Shown in pieces: positions 1-11,860 of a DNA stretch of 64,000 bases. The notes beneath the pieces were generated by a model. It did no database searches and was not told the DNA's origin. It worked only from the letters and a program-made list of their open reading frames with translations. Origin of the DNA: Gracilariopsis chorda (taxonomy: Eukaryota; Rhodophyta; Florideophyceae; Gracilariales; Gracilariaceae); the NCBI GenBank assembly GCA_003194525.1, contig NBIV01000011.1, forward strand, positions 62,001 to 126,000. Reading direction: 5' to 3'. The number at the start of each line of letters is the position of its first letter. Position 1 is the first letter of the stretch. The translations under genes and the position numbers were made by a program.

Positions 1-2
1 AG

Positions 3-152
3 GTCATCTTTGGCAACAAGGAAGGAGATTTTCATGAGCGCCAGGTTTCAGGAGTCGAGATAGAGGATATTTCATGGTGCAACCCACTTTCTGAAGAACG
101 TGAAAGCATGCGCGAAGTTCAAATTTCGTTCCTTCAGAGCAACGGCCAATGA
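3..152 (+). CDS. Possible 3' end of an unidentified gene entering from the left edge
   Basis: One forward frame is open from the window edge to a stop near 152, giving about 49 residues with a polar, acidic composition (it contains EIEDISWCNP). A different forward frame stays open from about 100 to 303. I recognise no family in either. This may be the C-terminus of a gene lying to the left, or simply non-coding sequence. Confidence 0.2.
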   Translation, partial: VIFGNKEGDFHERQVSGVEIEDISWCNPLSEERESMREVQISFLQSNGQ

Positions 153-303
153 AACTTTGTCAATGGGTGATATTGTGCCAATTCCCTTAGCTGCTGCAGA
201 TTTGGCCAACGAGGATGAGACAGTGCTGTCTTCATTGCCGTCGTCGCACTATCTGCTGGAGTCTAAAGACATGATGCCCTTTGACACGGTGACAGAAAAC
301 TAA

Positions 304-1223
304 GATTCGGCTGCAGGATGGAGACGTCCCACTGTTCCGGAAGTGTCATGGTTCTGCTTTTTTCTTTGTCAGCGTGTTGATCGCGATGGCCCATCAGCCG
401 CCTTCATAAAAGTGATGGTTGCCTTTAAAGCTTCTTTCTATGCATCAGTGGACAGCGTACAATCGTCCATTTACTGGCGCTTTTCCTCACGTTTTCATGG
501 CGGATGGGGACAGAAAGGTGGTAACTTGCGTGACCTGGATCTCTGAGTTACTGATTTTGTAGAGGCTGCTGAGCTGGCTCACTAAGTTTAACTATGACTT
601 CGAGCTGTCTGATTATTTGTAGCGTGCGGGATGCCTCGAGTCTTTTTGCATCTCGTTTTCGACGAAGGTATATTGTCAATGATCTGAAAAGCCTTGGCTA
701 CAGTTATAGGAGGCTTCATAAAACCTTTGAATTGAGAATTGAGAGATCCATATACCAGTTCAAAGTCATTCTGAAGATTTTGCCTCAAAAGGAGTGGCTT
801 AATGGCTGCAAAGAGGTGTCCGGCTGCGAATTTTGGGATGTTTCTTTACGACCCATGTAAGTCCATTCAGTCGTAAGACACACAGATAGATAAGTAATGA
901 AAAGATGTTTCATTCGATAGCGTGAACACGTATCCGTCATATCCATTGCTACTTCTTGGCGGATGATGGCTTTGGTGGCAGCAATGGTCATCAAGTATTT
1001 GTGTTCTTCGGATTCGGTTTCTAAATAAGCTTGTAGTTTCTTTTCTGCTAGCTCATCGATGTTTTGTAACTTCAGAGATGTATTGTAAATCAATTCAACA
1101 CTGGCACCATTCTGCGTTGACGTAGTATGACAAATTGACTGGGCTAAACGGCTCTGTTATCCTTGATTCGATAACTGCCGGTTAAAGTGCTCGAGTTGTG
1201 ATTTCTTTAACATACTGGTCAGT
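304..1223. other. Gap without recognised gene
   Basis: About 0.9 kb upstream of the LTR element. The longest open stretch is about 100 codons on the minus strand (785-1093), with a charged segment (EKKLQAYLETESEEHK). It has no family resemblance that I can name and no clear start context. I see no RNA gene. Confidence 0.4.
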
Positions 1224-1690
1224 TTAGTACACCAGCGGCGACCGACAAATTCCGTAAGGTTAGGGCTAAGGAGCGTAAAAGGTGGTCACCTAAGGGGGGG
1301 TACACTGGGCGGACGATAAGCCTACAGGCACCGCTATGGTATGCGCTGGCTATTGGCTGCCTAGAAACGCACCTAAAAAAGTATTGATGAGTAAAACTGA
1401 AGGATAGGGTCACAAGCCCAACTTCACGGTGAAAAACTACCCTCGAGGGTGCTTGGTATACTTCCCCTGACGGTGGAGCTCAAGCGGAAGACTATATGCC
1501 TCTCCGCAAGCTGCGCTCCTCAAAGCTATCTACTGAAAGTGCTAAAATATGTACCGTAGGCTACAACTGATTAAAATAAAATTATAAGTTAATCCAGTGC
1601 CAGCTCTGAGGGTTGTACTCCCCATGGCGCACTAATCCAGATAGATACATCCACCTTAGGTATTTCCTATCGCTTTTTTATAGCAATTCA
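1224..1690 (-). repeat. 3' LTR of the Ty3/gypsy element
   Basis: This stretch aligns along its length with 9324-9845 in the same orientation. Shared blocks include AAAAGGTGGTCACCTAAGGG, GGATAGGGTCACAAG, CGAGGGTGCTTGG, TACCGTAGGCTACAACTGAT and ATACATCCACCTTAGGTATT. It is about 55 bp shorter, mainly because one internal block present in the other copy is absent here. Exact ends are approximate. Confidence 0.85.
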
Positions 1691-1989
1691 CCCTACTAAA
1701 TACCCCGTTTCCTAAATGACACCACACCCTCGTGGTGCTTCTCACGGCGGTGTTCTTCACGTCCCCACCAGTGCTCTATCATCCCATTCTCTCGGTGAAG
1801 TTTTGCGTCGGGGCTATGAAGATACGCCCTTAGGATAGTTAAACCTGCTGCTCCTCATATTTTCGAGAAAGAGAATAGAACGGCTGCAGGAGAGCTGTTC
1901 GAGATACAACAGACCGCGTGGGGGCCCCTCCCTCTTTCCTAAACGGGAAACGCCTAGACGAGTAGAATACTTCGAAGAGGTGCTGCGAT

Positions 1990-2128
1990 TCCGCTGCAGT
2001 TTGGCGTGGTAACGTCTAAAGAATTTCTTCGGAATGTGCTCCGGAGGTTCTTCCATGTCATCTTTCGAGGTGTATCCGTACCAGCGCACGCGGTACAGTG
2101 TTCCTGAAAGAGTATGTCGGTGCCACAC
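1990..2128 (-). pseudogene. Chromodomain part of the LTR element
   Basis: The minus-strand translation contains LYRVRWYGYTSKDD followed by a proline/glutamate stretch and FFRRYHAK. This is the pattern of the chromodomain found at the C-terminus of chromovirus integrases. It lies just inside the 3' LTR, as expected. Part of a fossil element. Confidence 0.75.
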
Positions 2129-2770
2129 AATGTGGTCGATGGCCTAAATTGTGTCGGCTTGTAGTGTTCGAACTACGTCGGGCACGTGGAGGGTTTCTTC
2201 ACTATCGCCTCTAGGCGTATAATTTGGTGGGCTTGGCCCTTCTGGGCCGGCACGTATCACTTTCGGTGCGTTATCGAGATTAATTTCCTCCTGTACTAAA
2301 GGTGATGGTTGCAGTCCTGTATGGGGCTCGGAAGCTGTGGCCCTAAAGGAATCGCCGAATACTCCTGTAGCAGGCTCCTTGTCAGCGGTTGACCTCGGAG
2401 GTGTGTGAGCTGAAGCTCCTGGTAGTGATGATTGATCGACCTTGGTTACGTGGTCCCTCGATAGGACATATGGTAATCCATTTATCTCAATGGCGATAGT
2501 ATCCTGAAAGGGCGCGTAGGACGCCATAGGAGCCTAAGGTGTTCGACGCAAGCTTGCGCGTGATGTCAGGGGCTTCCTCCGCCATTTGTGGTGGTTTGTT
2601 CAGATACAGAAAGTCACCTTCCCGTAGGCGTAGACTAGACTTCACCTTGAGGCCGAAATCGGGTTGTATCGCCGTTGAGTGGCATTAAGCCGCTCTTTGG
2701 TGAGTGAGAGCGCGCTTTCGTATCTCCGTAAGGTTTTGCACTTCGATTGCACCGCCGTTGGAGCTGGTAG

Positions 2771-3710
2771 TCAGTTCTGTGGATGCGCCGTGGCACGTGT
2801 GGTGATCACGGTGCTCTGTGGCATGCGAGACAGCAACAGATTGAATGGCGCCGTTCCAGTCGAGTGATGCACCTGTAGGTTATACGCGTAAGTAAGCGGG
2901 CTTACATATACGTCCCAATCCCGCTTGTGGTCAGCGACGTAGTATTTCAACCTTAACGCGATCGTTTTTGTTGAACCTCTCCACTCGGCCATTTGTCTGG
3001 GGATGATAAGCGGTATTGAATAACTGCTTCATCCCCAGCATATATGATATGGCGACCAAAAGCGTCGCCTTAAACTAGGGCCCATTATCTGTAAAGAGAT
3101 ATTATGGTATCCCATACGGGTAGATTCAGTTCCCCAGAAATGCGTAAACGATATTGGCTGCGGTAGTACTCATCATGGCGATAGCGCGAGTCAACTTCGA
3201 GAACCGATCGGTGATCACCATTATGAAGGTGTGGCCACGTCCCGTCTTGTGGAGTGGACCTAGAATGTCCATGGCGACGAACTCCAAAGTTCCTGAAGGT
3301 GGGAACAGCGTGAGCGGTGTAGCGTGCTTCCTGAAGCTGCCTCTTTCTTCAATGGAAAAAGCGGCCATCAGCCACCGTTTGGAAGGCGTCATTGGCCATA
3401 TGGGGCCAACAGAACTCCCTTCGAATGGTGAAGTACATTGGCGATCCACCAGGGCGTCCAGCAAGGGGATGGTAATGAGAGAGATACAGCACTCTCGCCC
3501 TGAGGGTCGCAGGGACCATCTTTTGGCGGGCACCATCCCGTAGACCACGGTGTATCGATACACCGTCTCTTCTCACGTCGAATAGAGAAGTAGTGTCTCC
3601 AATCTCGGCGTAACAATCCTTACAAAAAGGATCCGTGCATTGCTTCTTAAGGAGCTTCTTTAGGGTTATAGGGAGAACATATTGCTTCTTTTCCACCAAG
3701 GCCATCATCT
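2771..3710 (-). pseudogene. Integrase region of the LTR element
   Basis: Minus-strand pieces show a zinc-finger-like N-terminal segment (HYHPLAGRPGG, FCWPH). They also show the integrase core segment FVAMDILGPLHKTGRGHTF followed by ITDRFSKL, and downstream a segment typical of the core's end (PLTYAYNLQVHHSTGTAPF). The family is Ty3/gypsy integrase (rve-type core). The region is broken and belongs to the fossil element at 1224-9845. Confidence 0.8.
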
Positions 3711-3816
3711 CAGGATCTCCCGGGGACTCTCCATGGGCGTCCCAGCCTTCTACATAGTCTCCTCCTGGGTCGTTACCGCCATCGGTGGCTAGAATTGCCC
3801 CATATGGGATGGATTC

Positions 3817-4270
3817 CTACAGGGGCGTAGTATGTTCACCATCTGCGGAGATGCGACACGAGGCATCTGCAGCCTGGTATTTAATTACGTGGCGGTGCAC
3901 GATGTCGAACTCGTACTCCATGAGTCGTAATCTCCATCTCTCCAGGCGTCCAGATGCATCTGTTAAGGATATTGTCCACCTCAGTGTGGCTTGATCCCTC
4001 CTTAAGGTGAAGTGCGCGCACTCCCGGTATGGGCGCAATAGCAGCACTTCCCACACAATGGGGATGCACTCGCGCTCTGATGTGGAGTAGCTGCGCTCCG
4101 AACTGGCAAGGCTCCTGCTCCAAACTCCTATAGGTTGGAGGCGCCCTTTGGGTTGCTTCTGTAGGAGTGCATAGCCCAGTTGAATTTTGCAGGCGTCTGT
4201 ACCCGGGACCATTCCCCCATTCCGCTTTGGCAGCACCAGTATAGGTGGTTCGATGAGTCTTCTTCTCAAA
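3817..4270 (-). pseudogene. RNase H region of the LTR element
   Basis: The minus-strand translation includes a retrotransposon RNase H pattern: IGVWSRSLASSERSYSTSER followed by a glutamate-rich C-V-x-W-like stretch and RRDQATLRW. This is typical of the RT-linked RNase H of Ty3/gypsy elements. The region is fossil. Confidence 0.75.
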
Positions 4271-4395
4271 ATGTCAAAAGCATCATACTGTTCATCCGAT
4301 AAGGTTTCGAATTAAGTCGGGTGTCCTTCTCCAGGAGGCGGTTTAATGGCGCCGCTATCCAGGAGACGTTGGTCAGAAACCGGTGGAACACGTTA

Positions 4396-4965
4396 CCTAA
4401 ACCCAATGTTAGAATTAGTTATTATTTACCTTTCTTGTTTATAGTTGGCTCTAGCATCAGTTTTAACGTGCACAAACCAGCTAGTTTTATTGTAAACGAT
4501 CCGCTAAAGATATCGGTTACCCATTTGACATACCAAACTGGCCTCAAAGCCGAGTTGACATATTTGCGACACCCTGTCCATATGACATGACAACATCTTC
4601 ATGTCAAAGAAGTCTTTGTTGACCACGTGGATATACAGGCTTTAAAGTACACGTTGCATACTACTCACAACGTTGACAGACATCTTACACGGTACAGCAG
4701 GGATCGAACGGTCATGGAAGATTCCCGAGAAGTCATGCCAAGTCATCAAAGGACTAGATCTGCCACTGAAACCGGTAAACCATTCCCGTAAGAAGGCCAG
4801 CACGAATACCAAGCATCATACGGTTTAACTTGGACGAATTCTCATCGATTAGTGGCACTGATAGAATTACACTAGAAAATCTATATAAACCCCGATAGAT
4901 GTTCTGAACTTCCAAACTTCGATCTTTACCATCGACTTCCAACCATTTCAACCACTACACCTCTT
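4396..4965. mobile_element. Insertion of about 570 bp inside the LTR element, identity unknown
   Basis: Between the RT and RNase H regions lies sequence with no resemblance to pol. A 5-bp direct repeat CCTAA occurs at both edges (near 4395 and 4966), consistent with a target-site duplication. The insert is AT-rich, has no long ORF and contains a TATATAAA-type box near its right side, so a solo LTR or another short non-coding element is plausible. The alternative edges TGTTAG...ACTACA have LTR-like TG/CA ends but lack matching flanks. Confidence 0.5.
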
Positions 4966-5069
4966 TTCCTAACTCCTATGAAGGAGTGCAACTCCGTCTG
5001 GTTCGTCGGTGGCTTCGCCTGATTGATGGCGTCTTGCGTTTTAGTATACACCTGTAGGCATGCTGGGAG

Positions 5070-5730
5070 CACTATGCGCCCCAGTTAATCCACTGAGGAT
5101 TTGAAAAAAAGCACTTCTCTAGCTTCAGTGTTAGTCCAGAGTACATGAGAAGTTGTAGCACATACCTAACATGGGCGAAATGCTCCTCCACTTCGCGGGA
5201 GTAGATGATAACATCATCGGTGTACACCAAGGCGTATTGCCACATAACCTTAGAGAAGATCACATCCAGCGCTCTTGATAAGGTAGCAGGGACATTTTTC
5301 AAACTAAAATGCATCCTTAGGAAACGAAAGATATCACAATGGGAGGTGAAAGTCGTTTTGTCCTTATCGGCGTCGTCCATCTCTATCTGCCAGTATCCAC
5401 TATTCGCGTCCAGCGTGGAGAATAAGGATGCATCACCTAAGGAGCCAATGCATCCATACGGGAAATAGGGTACGAATCCCTTACAATCACCTAGTTCAGG
5501 CGTCGGTAATCGATGCAGAAGCCCAAGGAGCCATCTTTCTTCTTGGCGAAAAACACACCGAAGGTATACTTGGAGTTAGAGAGTTCAATTACCCCCTTTT
5601 CTAACATCATTTGTACCTCCTCAAGCTCGAAATCGCGGGCGTGAGGAACTGCTCTACTTGGGGACTGGTGTGTTGGTTCGTCTCAGGAGTCCATTGGATC
5701 CTGTGTTTAGACAGGTTGACATGCCCTAAG
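5070..5730 (-). pseudogene. Reverse transcriptase region of the LTR element
   Basis: On the minus strand the translation contains the YTDDVIIYS catalytic box, followed by EEHFAHVRYVLQLL and a K-L-E-K-C-F-F segment. These are standard RT motifs D and E of Ty3/gypsy pol. The upstream edge shows the usual linker leading into RT. The region is broken, as is the rest of the element. Confidence 0.85.
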
Positions 5731-6302
5731 CGGCCATTCCACATATCCTCAAAAGCGGAAAGCAGCTCCACGATCCTGGGGCGATACTCTTCAAAGTCTT
5801 TGCCAATCTGGAGTTTGTCGTGCCAGGGCGTAGGCAGGTCCTTTTTCTCTTGGAAGCCCTCCAACTCTACTTCTGGCTCCAGAGCGGCGACAGTATCGGA
5901 CATTTCGATTTCTTCTCTCTTGCGAGGGTACGCTAATCCTGGAGGTACAGGGAGAGCAATGCCGACGACGTTACCCTTGTGTAGCTGCAGCGATGATTCC
6001 TTCAGGTTCGAAATGACGACCCTAAACGGGATTGTCGGCGCCATTTCCATCGCGCCGTTCGCCATCATGGAGTGCTGCATCACGTTGAGGCACGGATTCC
6101 CCTGTAGGAATGCCAAACCTGAGGGGGCAGACCTAACCCAAACTTCAGCCTGACTGCGCGCGGGTATTTCGATACCCTTCATCACATGGATGTTGTTCGA
6201 GGGCGTCTCTTGAGGAAGGCCACCAGCTTTCCGTTGCTCTGACTCCAGCCCTGGCAAAGCCGACACAATACGCCCGAGGGCGGCGTTCTGAAACATCACC
6301 TT

Positions 6303-6650
6303 CTAAAGGCGAGGACAAATTACCCGTACATATCGTCCCATAAAGGAGGTACCTGGTATGTAACGAGCCACTAGGTTAGTCGCCACAAGAAACCTAATTC
6401 TCACCGATAAGGAGCCGATGCGGAGATATAAAAGCACTGCCCCGAGGATGTTCAATGTCCGCTGTGAAGCATGGCGCACCTTCGGGAGCTTGCCCGCCCT
6501 CAAGGAGCTCAGGGCCGACCTGGGTTGCATATCGATACGCATCAGGTTGGGCACGGCCCCAGTATCGAGGATAGCACGCACTGTGGTGGAAGCGAATGGT
6601 GAAAACCCAATGCAGACAAAGATTCTATAATTCTCACGGCGCATCATGAA
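6303..6650 (-). pseudogene. Retroviral-type aspartic protease region
   Basis: The minus-strand translation holds AILDTGAVPNLM, the DTGA active-site loop of retropepsin-like proteases. It lies between the gag-like region and the linker leading to RT. Part of the fossil element. Confidence 0.7.
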
Positions 6651-7116
6651 GGTCGATTCCTCTCAGGTGTGGAATGGTTCACGTTCGAAAAGGATCGGAG
6701 GCTCCGCTGTTTCTGTCGCGATTTTGCATACGGCTTCGCCTGCTTTCGTAGAGGCGACCTACGTTGACCTGAGACTCGACGGTAAGGACCCACGTAGAGC
6801 CTCTACGCGTGACCCTGAGAGTTTTACTGATGTGTTAGGTTGGGACTTCCGGGAGCCTCCGGTTGTTGCGGCAGTGCCGGAAGCAACGTCGCGTCCACCT
6901 GAGGAGATGAAACTAAAGGAGCGGCAGGTTTTGCAACCTGTACGGGCCGGTGTGGGTCCGCCCCAGGCTGCAAGTGTGTGACCGATGGTGTGCGGTATCC
7001 GTAACGTCCTTCAACAGACCTGAGGTCATTGTAAGCAGTTCGATAACTGCTGTTCTCTGAATAGGTGGCATTCGCTTCTTGAAAGTCCTTCTCTCTCTCG
7101 TGTGGGATGGTTGCTC

Positions 7117-9065
7117 TCATGGCTGGCGTGAGCGAGGTACAGTGTACTGGCTCACGCAATAGGCAGATCCTGCAAAGTGGTGGATAACCTCGAGGACCTG
7201 TGAATCGGACATTCTTGTAGGAGCTTGTTGAGGTGTACGAGGTCGGAGACGACTGCATCCTCGATCTCGTCGGTACGCCTTGAGGAGACGCGAGAGGAAG
7301 GGCAAAATTGTCTTGCTCTTCTTCGAGCGTGAGCTCATCCATGTCTCCTGAGGTTGTCGTGTCCAATGTAAGAGCATCAGACTGTCGACTCTTTGAGGCG
7401 CCAGATTTATCCAAAAGCGGAGCATAACTGCTCTTGGCGGAGCGGTGAATATCCCCGCAGGACTCCGAGAAACGCGCCAACTCCGTGTGGGAGGTTGGAG
7501 GGTGCGTAGTAAGATAGTTACGCACCCTGGTGCGGGTCGTCTGGAGGAGTCCTTCCTCGAACAGCGACTTAACTCGCTGTTCGGAGTATACATTCTCACA
7601 CCTTAAGGCCTTATCTCAGAGTTTCTGGGAGAACTCGGTTTCGGTCATTCCTGTTCTCTGCCTGTAGGAGTTGAGTTCAGCGTCTGCATCAGCGATCACC
7701 TCATCGGTTGCGTACCGGCTGAATGGAAAACTAGCCACCTCAGGGTATGTCATCAGAGCCTCCGTACCAGGATCATTCACTATGGCGCTTTCTCTCCTGA
7801 GGCGAGGTTGCACTAAGGAGTGCGCTTGCCACGTGAGGTAGAACTGAAAACACCACATTGCGGCACCTTCATGGACCGCGTTCGTGTTACACGCCATACA
7901 GGAGCACGTAAGGAAATTCAACACCGATATGTGGTCTTCTCCTGAGAAGGCGGATTTCTTCATCTGAATATCCATAGCGTTGGAGCTTTGTGAGTCCTCT
8001 AGCGACCTACGTATCGTAAAGCCGGAAAGGATCATGCAACCTGTAGGTTTCACAATCCACCACTTTGGCGAACAGGTCGTTTAGTGGTACGATCTTCTTA
8101 ACCTTCAGTCTTTTCTGTGTTAAAGGCGTTTCACCCTCTGAGGTGGAGCTGTCCTCAGATTTGGAGCCACTACTACTCTCCGAGTTGGCGCTTCTCTTTT
8201 TCCTCTTTCTTTCCCTCCTTTTTCGGTTTCGTCTTTCCTTTTTGGTGTCTGGAGATCTGACGTCATCCCCGTTATCGCGATTCGCCTTAAGAGTATCCTT
8301 CCCTCCTCTCCCTGGAAGAGTTGATTCAAGAACGGTATCCTGTCCTCTTCCGTGGGGTGACAGGTCCAGACGACTCATAGCGAGATTCTTTTGGTATCCC
8401 ACTTTCCTTACGGCGGTATCCTGTCCTTCTCCGGCGTAAGAGGCGGCAGTATCCTGTCCTCCTCCGGCGTAAGGGGCGGCAGTATCCTGTCCTCCTCCGG
8501 CGTAAGGGGCGGCAGTATCCTGTCCTCCTCTGCTAGTGGTCACCTCAGGTGTTGCGAGAGGGAACCCCTCCTGTATGGAAGTTGAAGTTTCATGCGCCGC
8601 TACGGACTGTAGCAGCGCGGCTTGAGTGCGAACATCCGCACGGATAACATCTGAGATCACTTCCAGGAAGTGCTCTGAATCGAGCAGCGTTTCCACAGCA
8701 CGGTAAGTGCTCTCGGTCGCCAACTCTTCAACAAGGACGTGGCGGCGGGGCTCGAAATGCGCCTTGACACCTACAGGGATCCGTTTGGCGAGCTCCTGAG
8801 AGAGCCATTTGGTGAAGTGCGGGGCTAAGGTCTCAATGAGAGTGGTAAAATCTCGAGACCCTAGCGCCTCAATCTCCTGAGATGGTGGTGGCTGTGACTC
8901 CGTCTTCGTTTCTTCAACTTTCACTGCGGTGTTTTCCTGAGGTGCCGCGGGCAAATCCGCGGACCTGAGTTCATGCACTCTCCTTAGGCGTTTTCGAAAC
9001 CGTTCGACTGAGCCGACGGCTTCGAAGGGGTTGTTCCTTAAGATATTTTCAGTGTTCTCCCTCAT
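7117..9065 (-). pseudogene. Gag-like region of the LTR element
   Basis: Long minus-strand open stretches lie just inside the 5' LTR, in the position of gag. The N-terminal part is charged and includes a serine/lysine/arginine-rich basic tract and a short tandem repeat. I see no clear CCHC zinc knuckle. The assignment rests on position rather than on a diagnostic domain. Fossil. Confidence 0.6.
8418..8527 (-). repeat. 33-bp tandem repeat in the gag-like region
   Basis: Three to four near-identical units of 33 bp encode the 11-residue repeat GGGQDTAAPYA on the minus strand. The unit length is a multiple of three, so the array keeps frame. It is a local coding minisatellite inside the fossil element. 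Confidence 0.8.
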
Positions 9066-9323
9066 GGCAGTGGGCTCCTGTGGGCCGCTGCGAGTACTGC
9101 GGCGTCCTTGGGAGTCCGAAGCCTGAGGAGCCAGTGAGGCAGTTTAGGATTGGGGTTCTAAAGGCTCCATAAGGAGTAGTTCGGGGGTCATTTACCTCTG
9201 CTTCTGGCTTACCTTTAGGATATCATCTACTGTGAGGGGGCAACGTGCGCAAAAGATGTCTCTTTTCAGTCTTGGGCGACCAAAACTCCCTGAGGTGCAC
9301 GACTTCTTAGTCAGGTGACAAGT

Positions 9324-9845
9324 TGTACTACACCAGCGGCGAGTGACAACGTTTGTAAGATTAGCACTAAGGAGCCTAAAAGGTGGTCACCTAAGGGGCG
9401 AGAGCGACGACGCGGGAAGAGCCTGAATGAGGATCCGCAAGCACCAACCAGAGAGGGGGTTCAGTGGGCGGACTATAAGCCTACAGGCGCCGCCCCTATG
9501 GTACGCGCTGGGTATCCGCTGCTTGGAAACGCACCTAAAGCAGCATTGATTAATAAACCTGAAGGATAGGGTCACAAGGCCAACTTCACAGTGAAGATCT
9601 AGCGTCGAGGGTGCTTGGCTTACTTCTCCTGACGGTGTCGCTCAAGTGGAGGACTATATACCTTTTTACAAGCTGCGCACCTGAAAGATATTTCCCTTAA
9701 ATATCTACCGTAGGCTACAACTGATTAAAATACAATTAAAAGTTAATCCCGTGCCACCTTTAGGAGATCCAATCCACGTGGCGCACTTATCCAGTTAGAT
9801 ACATCCACCTTAGGTATTTAATATCGCTTTTCATATAGGAATCCA
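9324..9845 (-). repeat. 5' LTR of the Ty3/gypsy element
   Basis: Partner of the repeat at 1224-1690. It begins TGTACTACACCAGCGG and ends near AATCCA, consistent with TG...CA termini. It carries an extra internal block of about 60 bp relative to the other copy. The level of difference marks an old insertion. Confidence 0.85.
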
Positions 9846-10439
9846 CTGTATTACAGTCATGATGACGCAAGAACACTCAAATCGCTTTAAGCGTGGTAGA
9901 AAGCAGACAAGGGTGATTAACCGAAAAGGCGACGGATGAGGGAGGTTGAAGAATGTAGCTGATTTCTTTGCCATTTGTCTCGGAAGTCGCTGTCAGTAAT
10001 GTGTGTGGTGTCCATGCGGACGCCATGATGTTCATCGAATCAGATGCGATACGAACGCATTATCGCAGTGATCACTGTGCACGGATGTGGCGCCGAAAGA
10101 GTTTGTACTTTTGGGCAAGTGTGATGGGCTTGATGCACTCGGATTTACAGAAAAGCCGAGTGAGTGTCTGTATAAAAGGGGTTCAAAGTGTTCCTCCATC
10201 TGGAAACACACGGCTGTGTACTGCTACCTACGAGGTAATGGTTTCGCACTGCAACCCACGCATTGGATTGCAGAGCCCGAACTGAGTGGGTTTGGATCGA
10301 TGTCTACAGTTTTGAACCGTGGCTGTGAAAGGCCCTCAAAAAATTTCAGTAATCATACACTCACCGAAGTTTAAATAAATCCACCAAACCGCCTGCCTTG
10401 CTCGTGAAACGCAAGGCTGACTGAAGAGAGAAAAGTGCC
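9846..10439. other. Gap between LTR element and Tc1 relic
   Basis: Forward open stretches of up to about 100 codons overlap in two frames (9968-10285 and 10087-10374), but I recognise no domain. The motif TGCCTTGCTC occurs here (near 10391) and again beyond the Tc1 relic (near 11873) in the same orientation. Confidence 0.4.
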
Positions 10440-11860
10440 ATACCATATAGCAAATGGTGTAGTTTACTTAACAGAACAGGGAAAACATGCACCTCAAAGT
10501 ATTGAATAAACTCGTACACACTTTTGTATGTGAAATGAAAGATAGATCCACGAAATTCATTAAATTCAAAAATTTCTTTACTGTGTTTTGGCGCCTTATG
10601 TCGTCTTGTCTTAAGTACAAAACGTCTACCACAACATCAAAGCTTTCTTAGACAGTTCTTGAAAAAGAACTTTTAAAACAACGTGGCAAATAGTACCATG
10701 CGGTAAAACACTAACTGAGAGAGAAAAAGGCATCATTCTAGCCTTACAAACTGAACAACTCAGCGAGCGAGAAACTGCTGATGTTGTCGATCGATCTAGG
10801 GGAGCTCTCCAAAACGTTATGAACAACTCCAACAAATCCAAAAGGAAGTATTCAAGAGCTAGGAACCGTAAGTTTACGAAAAAAACAGAGCCTCGAATCA
10901 TTCGCAAAGTCCTGACTGGTGAGTTTAGTGCCAATGACATAAGTCGTGACACGCAACTACCTGTCACAAACCGTAGTGTTCAGCAAATATTTCACAGTGT
11001 CTCTCACCTCAAGTACAACCAAATGATGAGGGGTACATACATGAAGGCTTCACACAAAATTCGTATAATGGAATTTGCCATGAAGTACCTTCACTCAAAA
11101 GCTATTAACTAAAAAATGTTATTTTCTCGGGTGAAAAAAGTTTCATCTGGATGGATTCGATGACAGTTGCATGAAGTGGCATGATTTACGCACTGAAGGA
11201 ATGTGTTTCTCTAAACGCAACATGAGAAAAGGATCCGTAATGGTTTGGTGAGCAATATCTTACTACGATGCTTTGCAGGTAGTGGAACTAAACGGTAATC
11301 AGAACTACAATGACTATGTGAAACTACTTTATGAGATCCTTTTATCGTTTGCTCCCGAAAAACTGGGATCAAATTGGACTTTGGTCCATGATGAGGCTTT
11401 AATTCATCGTTGTATGGTCACCAAAGACTGGATTGCACGCAAGAAGGTGGATGTTCTACAGTAGCCTTTTCATAGTTCAGACCTAAATTTAATCGAAAAT
11501 GTCTGGAGTACTATGGCCTGAGATGTTTATCAGGGTTTCAAGCAGTTTGAAACTGTAGAAGAGCTTGGCGCAAAGATTGAATCAGTTTGGAATAATATCG
11601 AAAAAGCTTTTATCAGGAATCTTTACCGTCCTATCAATAAACGTCTACTGTGAGTGATGAGCGCAAATGGTGGGCCAACAACCTATAGAATGTCTTGTTT
11701 TGGCTATGAAGCCCTTTTTGGACTTATTGAATTTCGTGTATTTATGGTAAATTTGACATTTTAAAGCTTAAACCGGTTTTTGTTTGAGTATTACTTTGTT
11801 ACGTCGGTACTATAACTTTGTATGCTACTATAATACACCGTCTATGAGGTACTTCTTCGA
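10440..11860 (+). mobile_element. Decayed Tc1-like DNA transposon (IS630-Tc1-mariner superfamily)
   Basis: A Tc1-family transposase relic sits in the middle. Imperfect inverted flanks can be seen: CACGAAATTCATTAAATTCAAAAA-like sequence near 10540 resembles the reverse complement of sequence near 11730. The outer ends are therefore approximate, and I could not fix the TA target duplication. The element is non-autonomous now because its transposase is broken. Confidence 0.65.
10690..11652 (+). pseudogene. Tc1-like DD34E transposase, broken
   Basis: The N-terminal half shows a helix-turn-helix region (LTEREKGIILALQTEQLSER, then a second helix pair around ETADVVDRSRGAL) and a second DNA-binding part ending KASHKIRIMEFAMKYL. 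The catalytic half follows in another frame. The first acidic position now reads FSGEKK, so the expected Asp is Gly. The second Asp is in VHDEAL and the Glu is in DLNLIENVW, with 34 residues between them, which is the DD34E spacing of Tc1. A frame change near 11110 and in-frame stops near 11250, 11462 and 11519 show that it is dead. Members of this family cut and paste DNA at TA sites. Confidence 0.85.

Larger units (their letters stand above)
1224..9845 (-). mobile_element. Ty3/gypsy chromovirus-like LTR retrotransposon, old and broken
   Basis: An LTR element of the Ty3/gypsy (Metaviridae) type, read on the minus strand. Two related terminal repeats lie at about 1224-1690 and 9324-9845. Between them, in element order, come a gag-like region, an aspartic-protease region with DTGA, a reverse transcriptase with a YTDD box, an RNase H, an integrase core and a chromodomain. 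The order protease-RT-RNase H-integrase-chromodomain is diagnostic of chromoviruses. Frames are interrupted many times (on the order of ten or more breaks), and a sampled stretch of the two LTRs differs at roughly one site in six, so the copy is old. A foreign insertion of about 570 bp separates RT from RNase H. No clear target-site duplication is visible. It is a fossil. Confidence 0.9.

Noticed and set aside
4680-4720. Possible tRNA T-arm (GTTCGATCCC on the minus strand)
   Set aside because: The flanking bases do not form the 5-bp T stem or an acceptor stem, and no D or anticodon arm fits.
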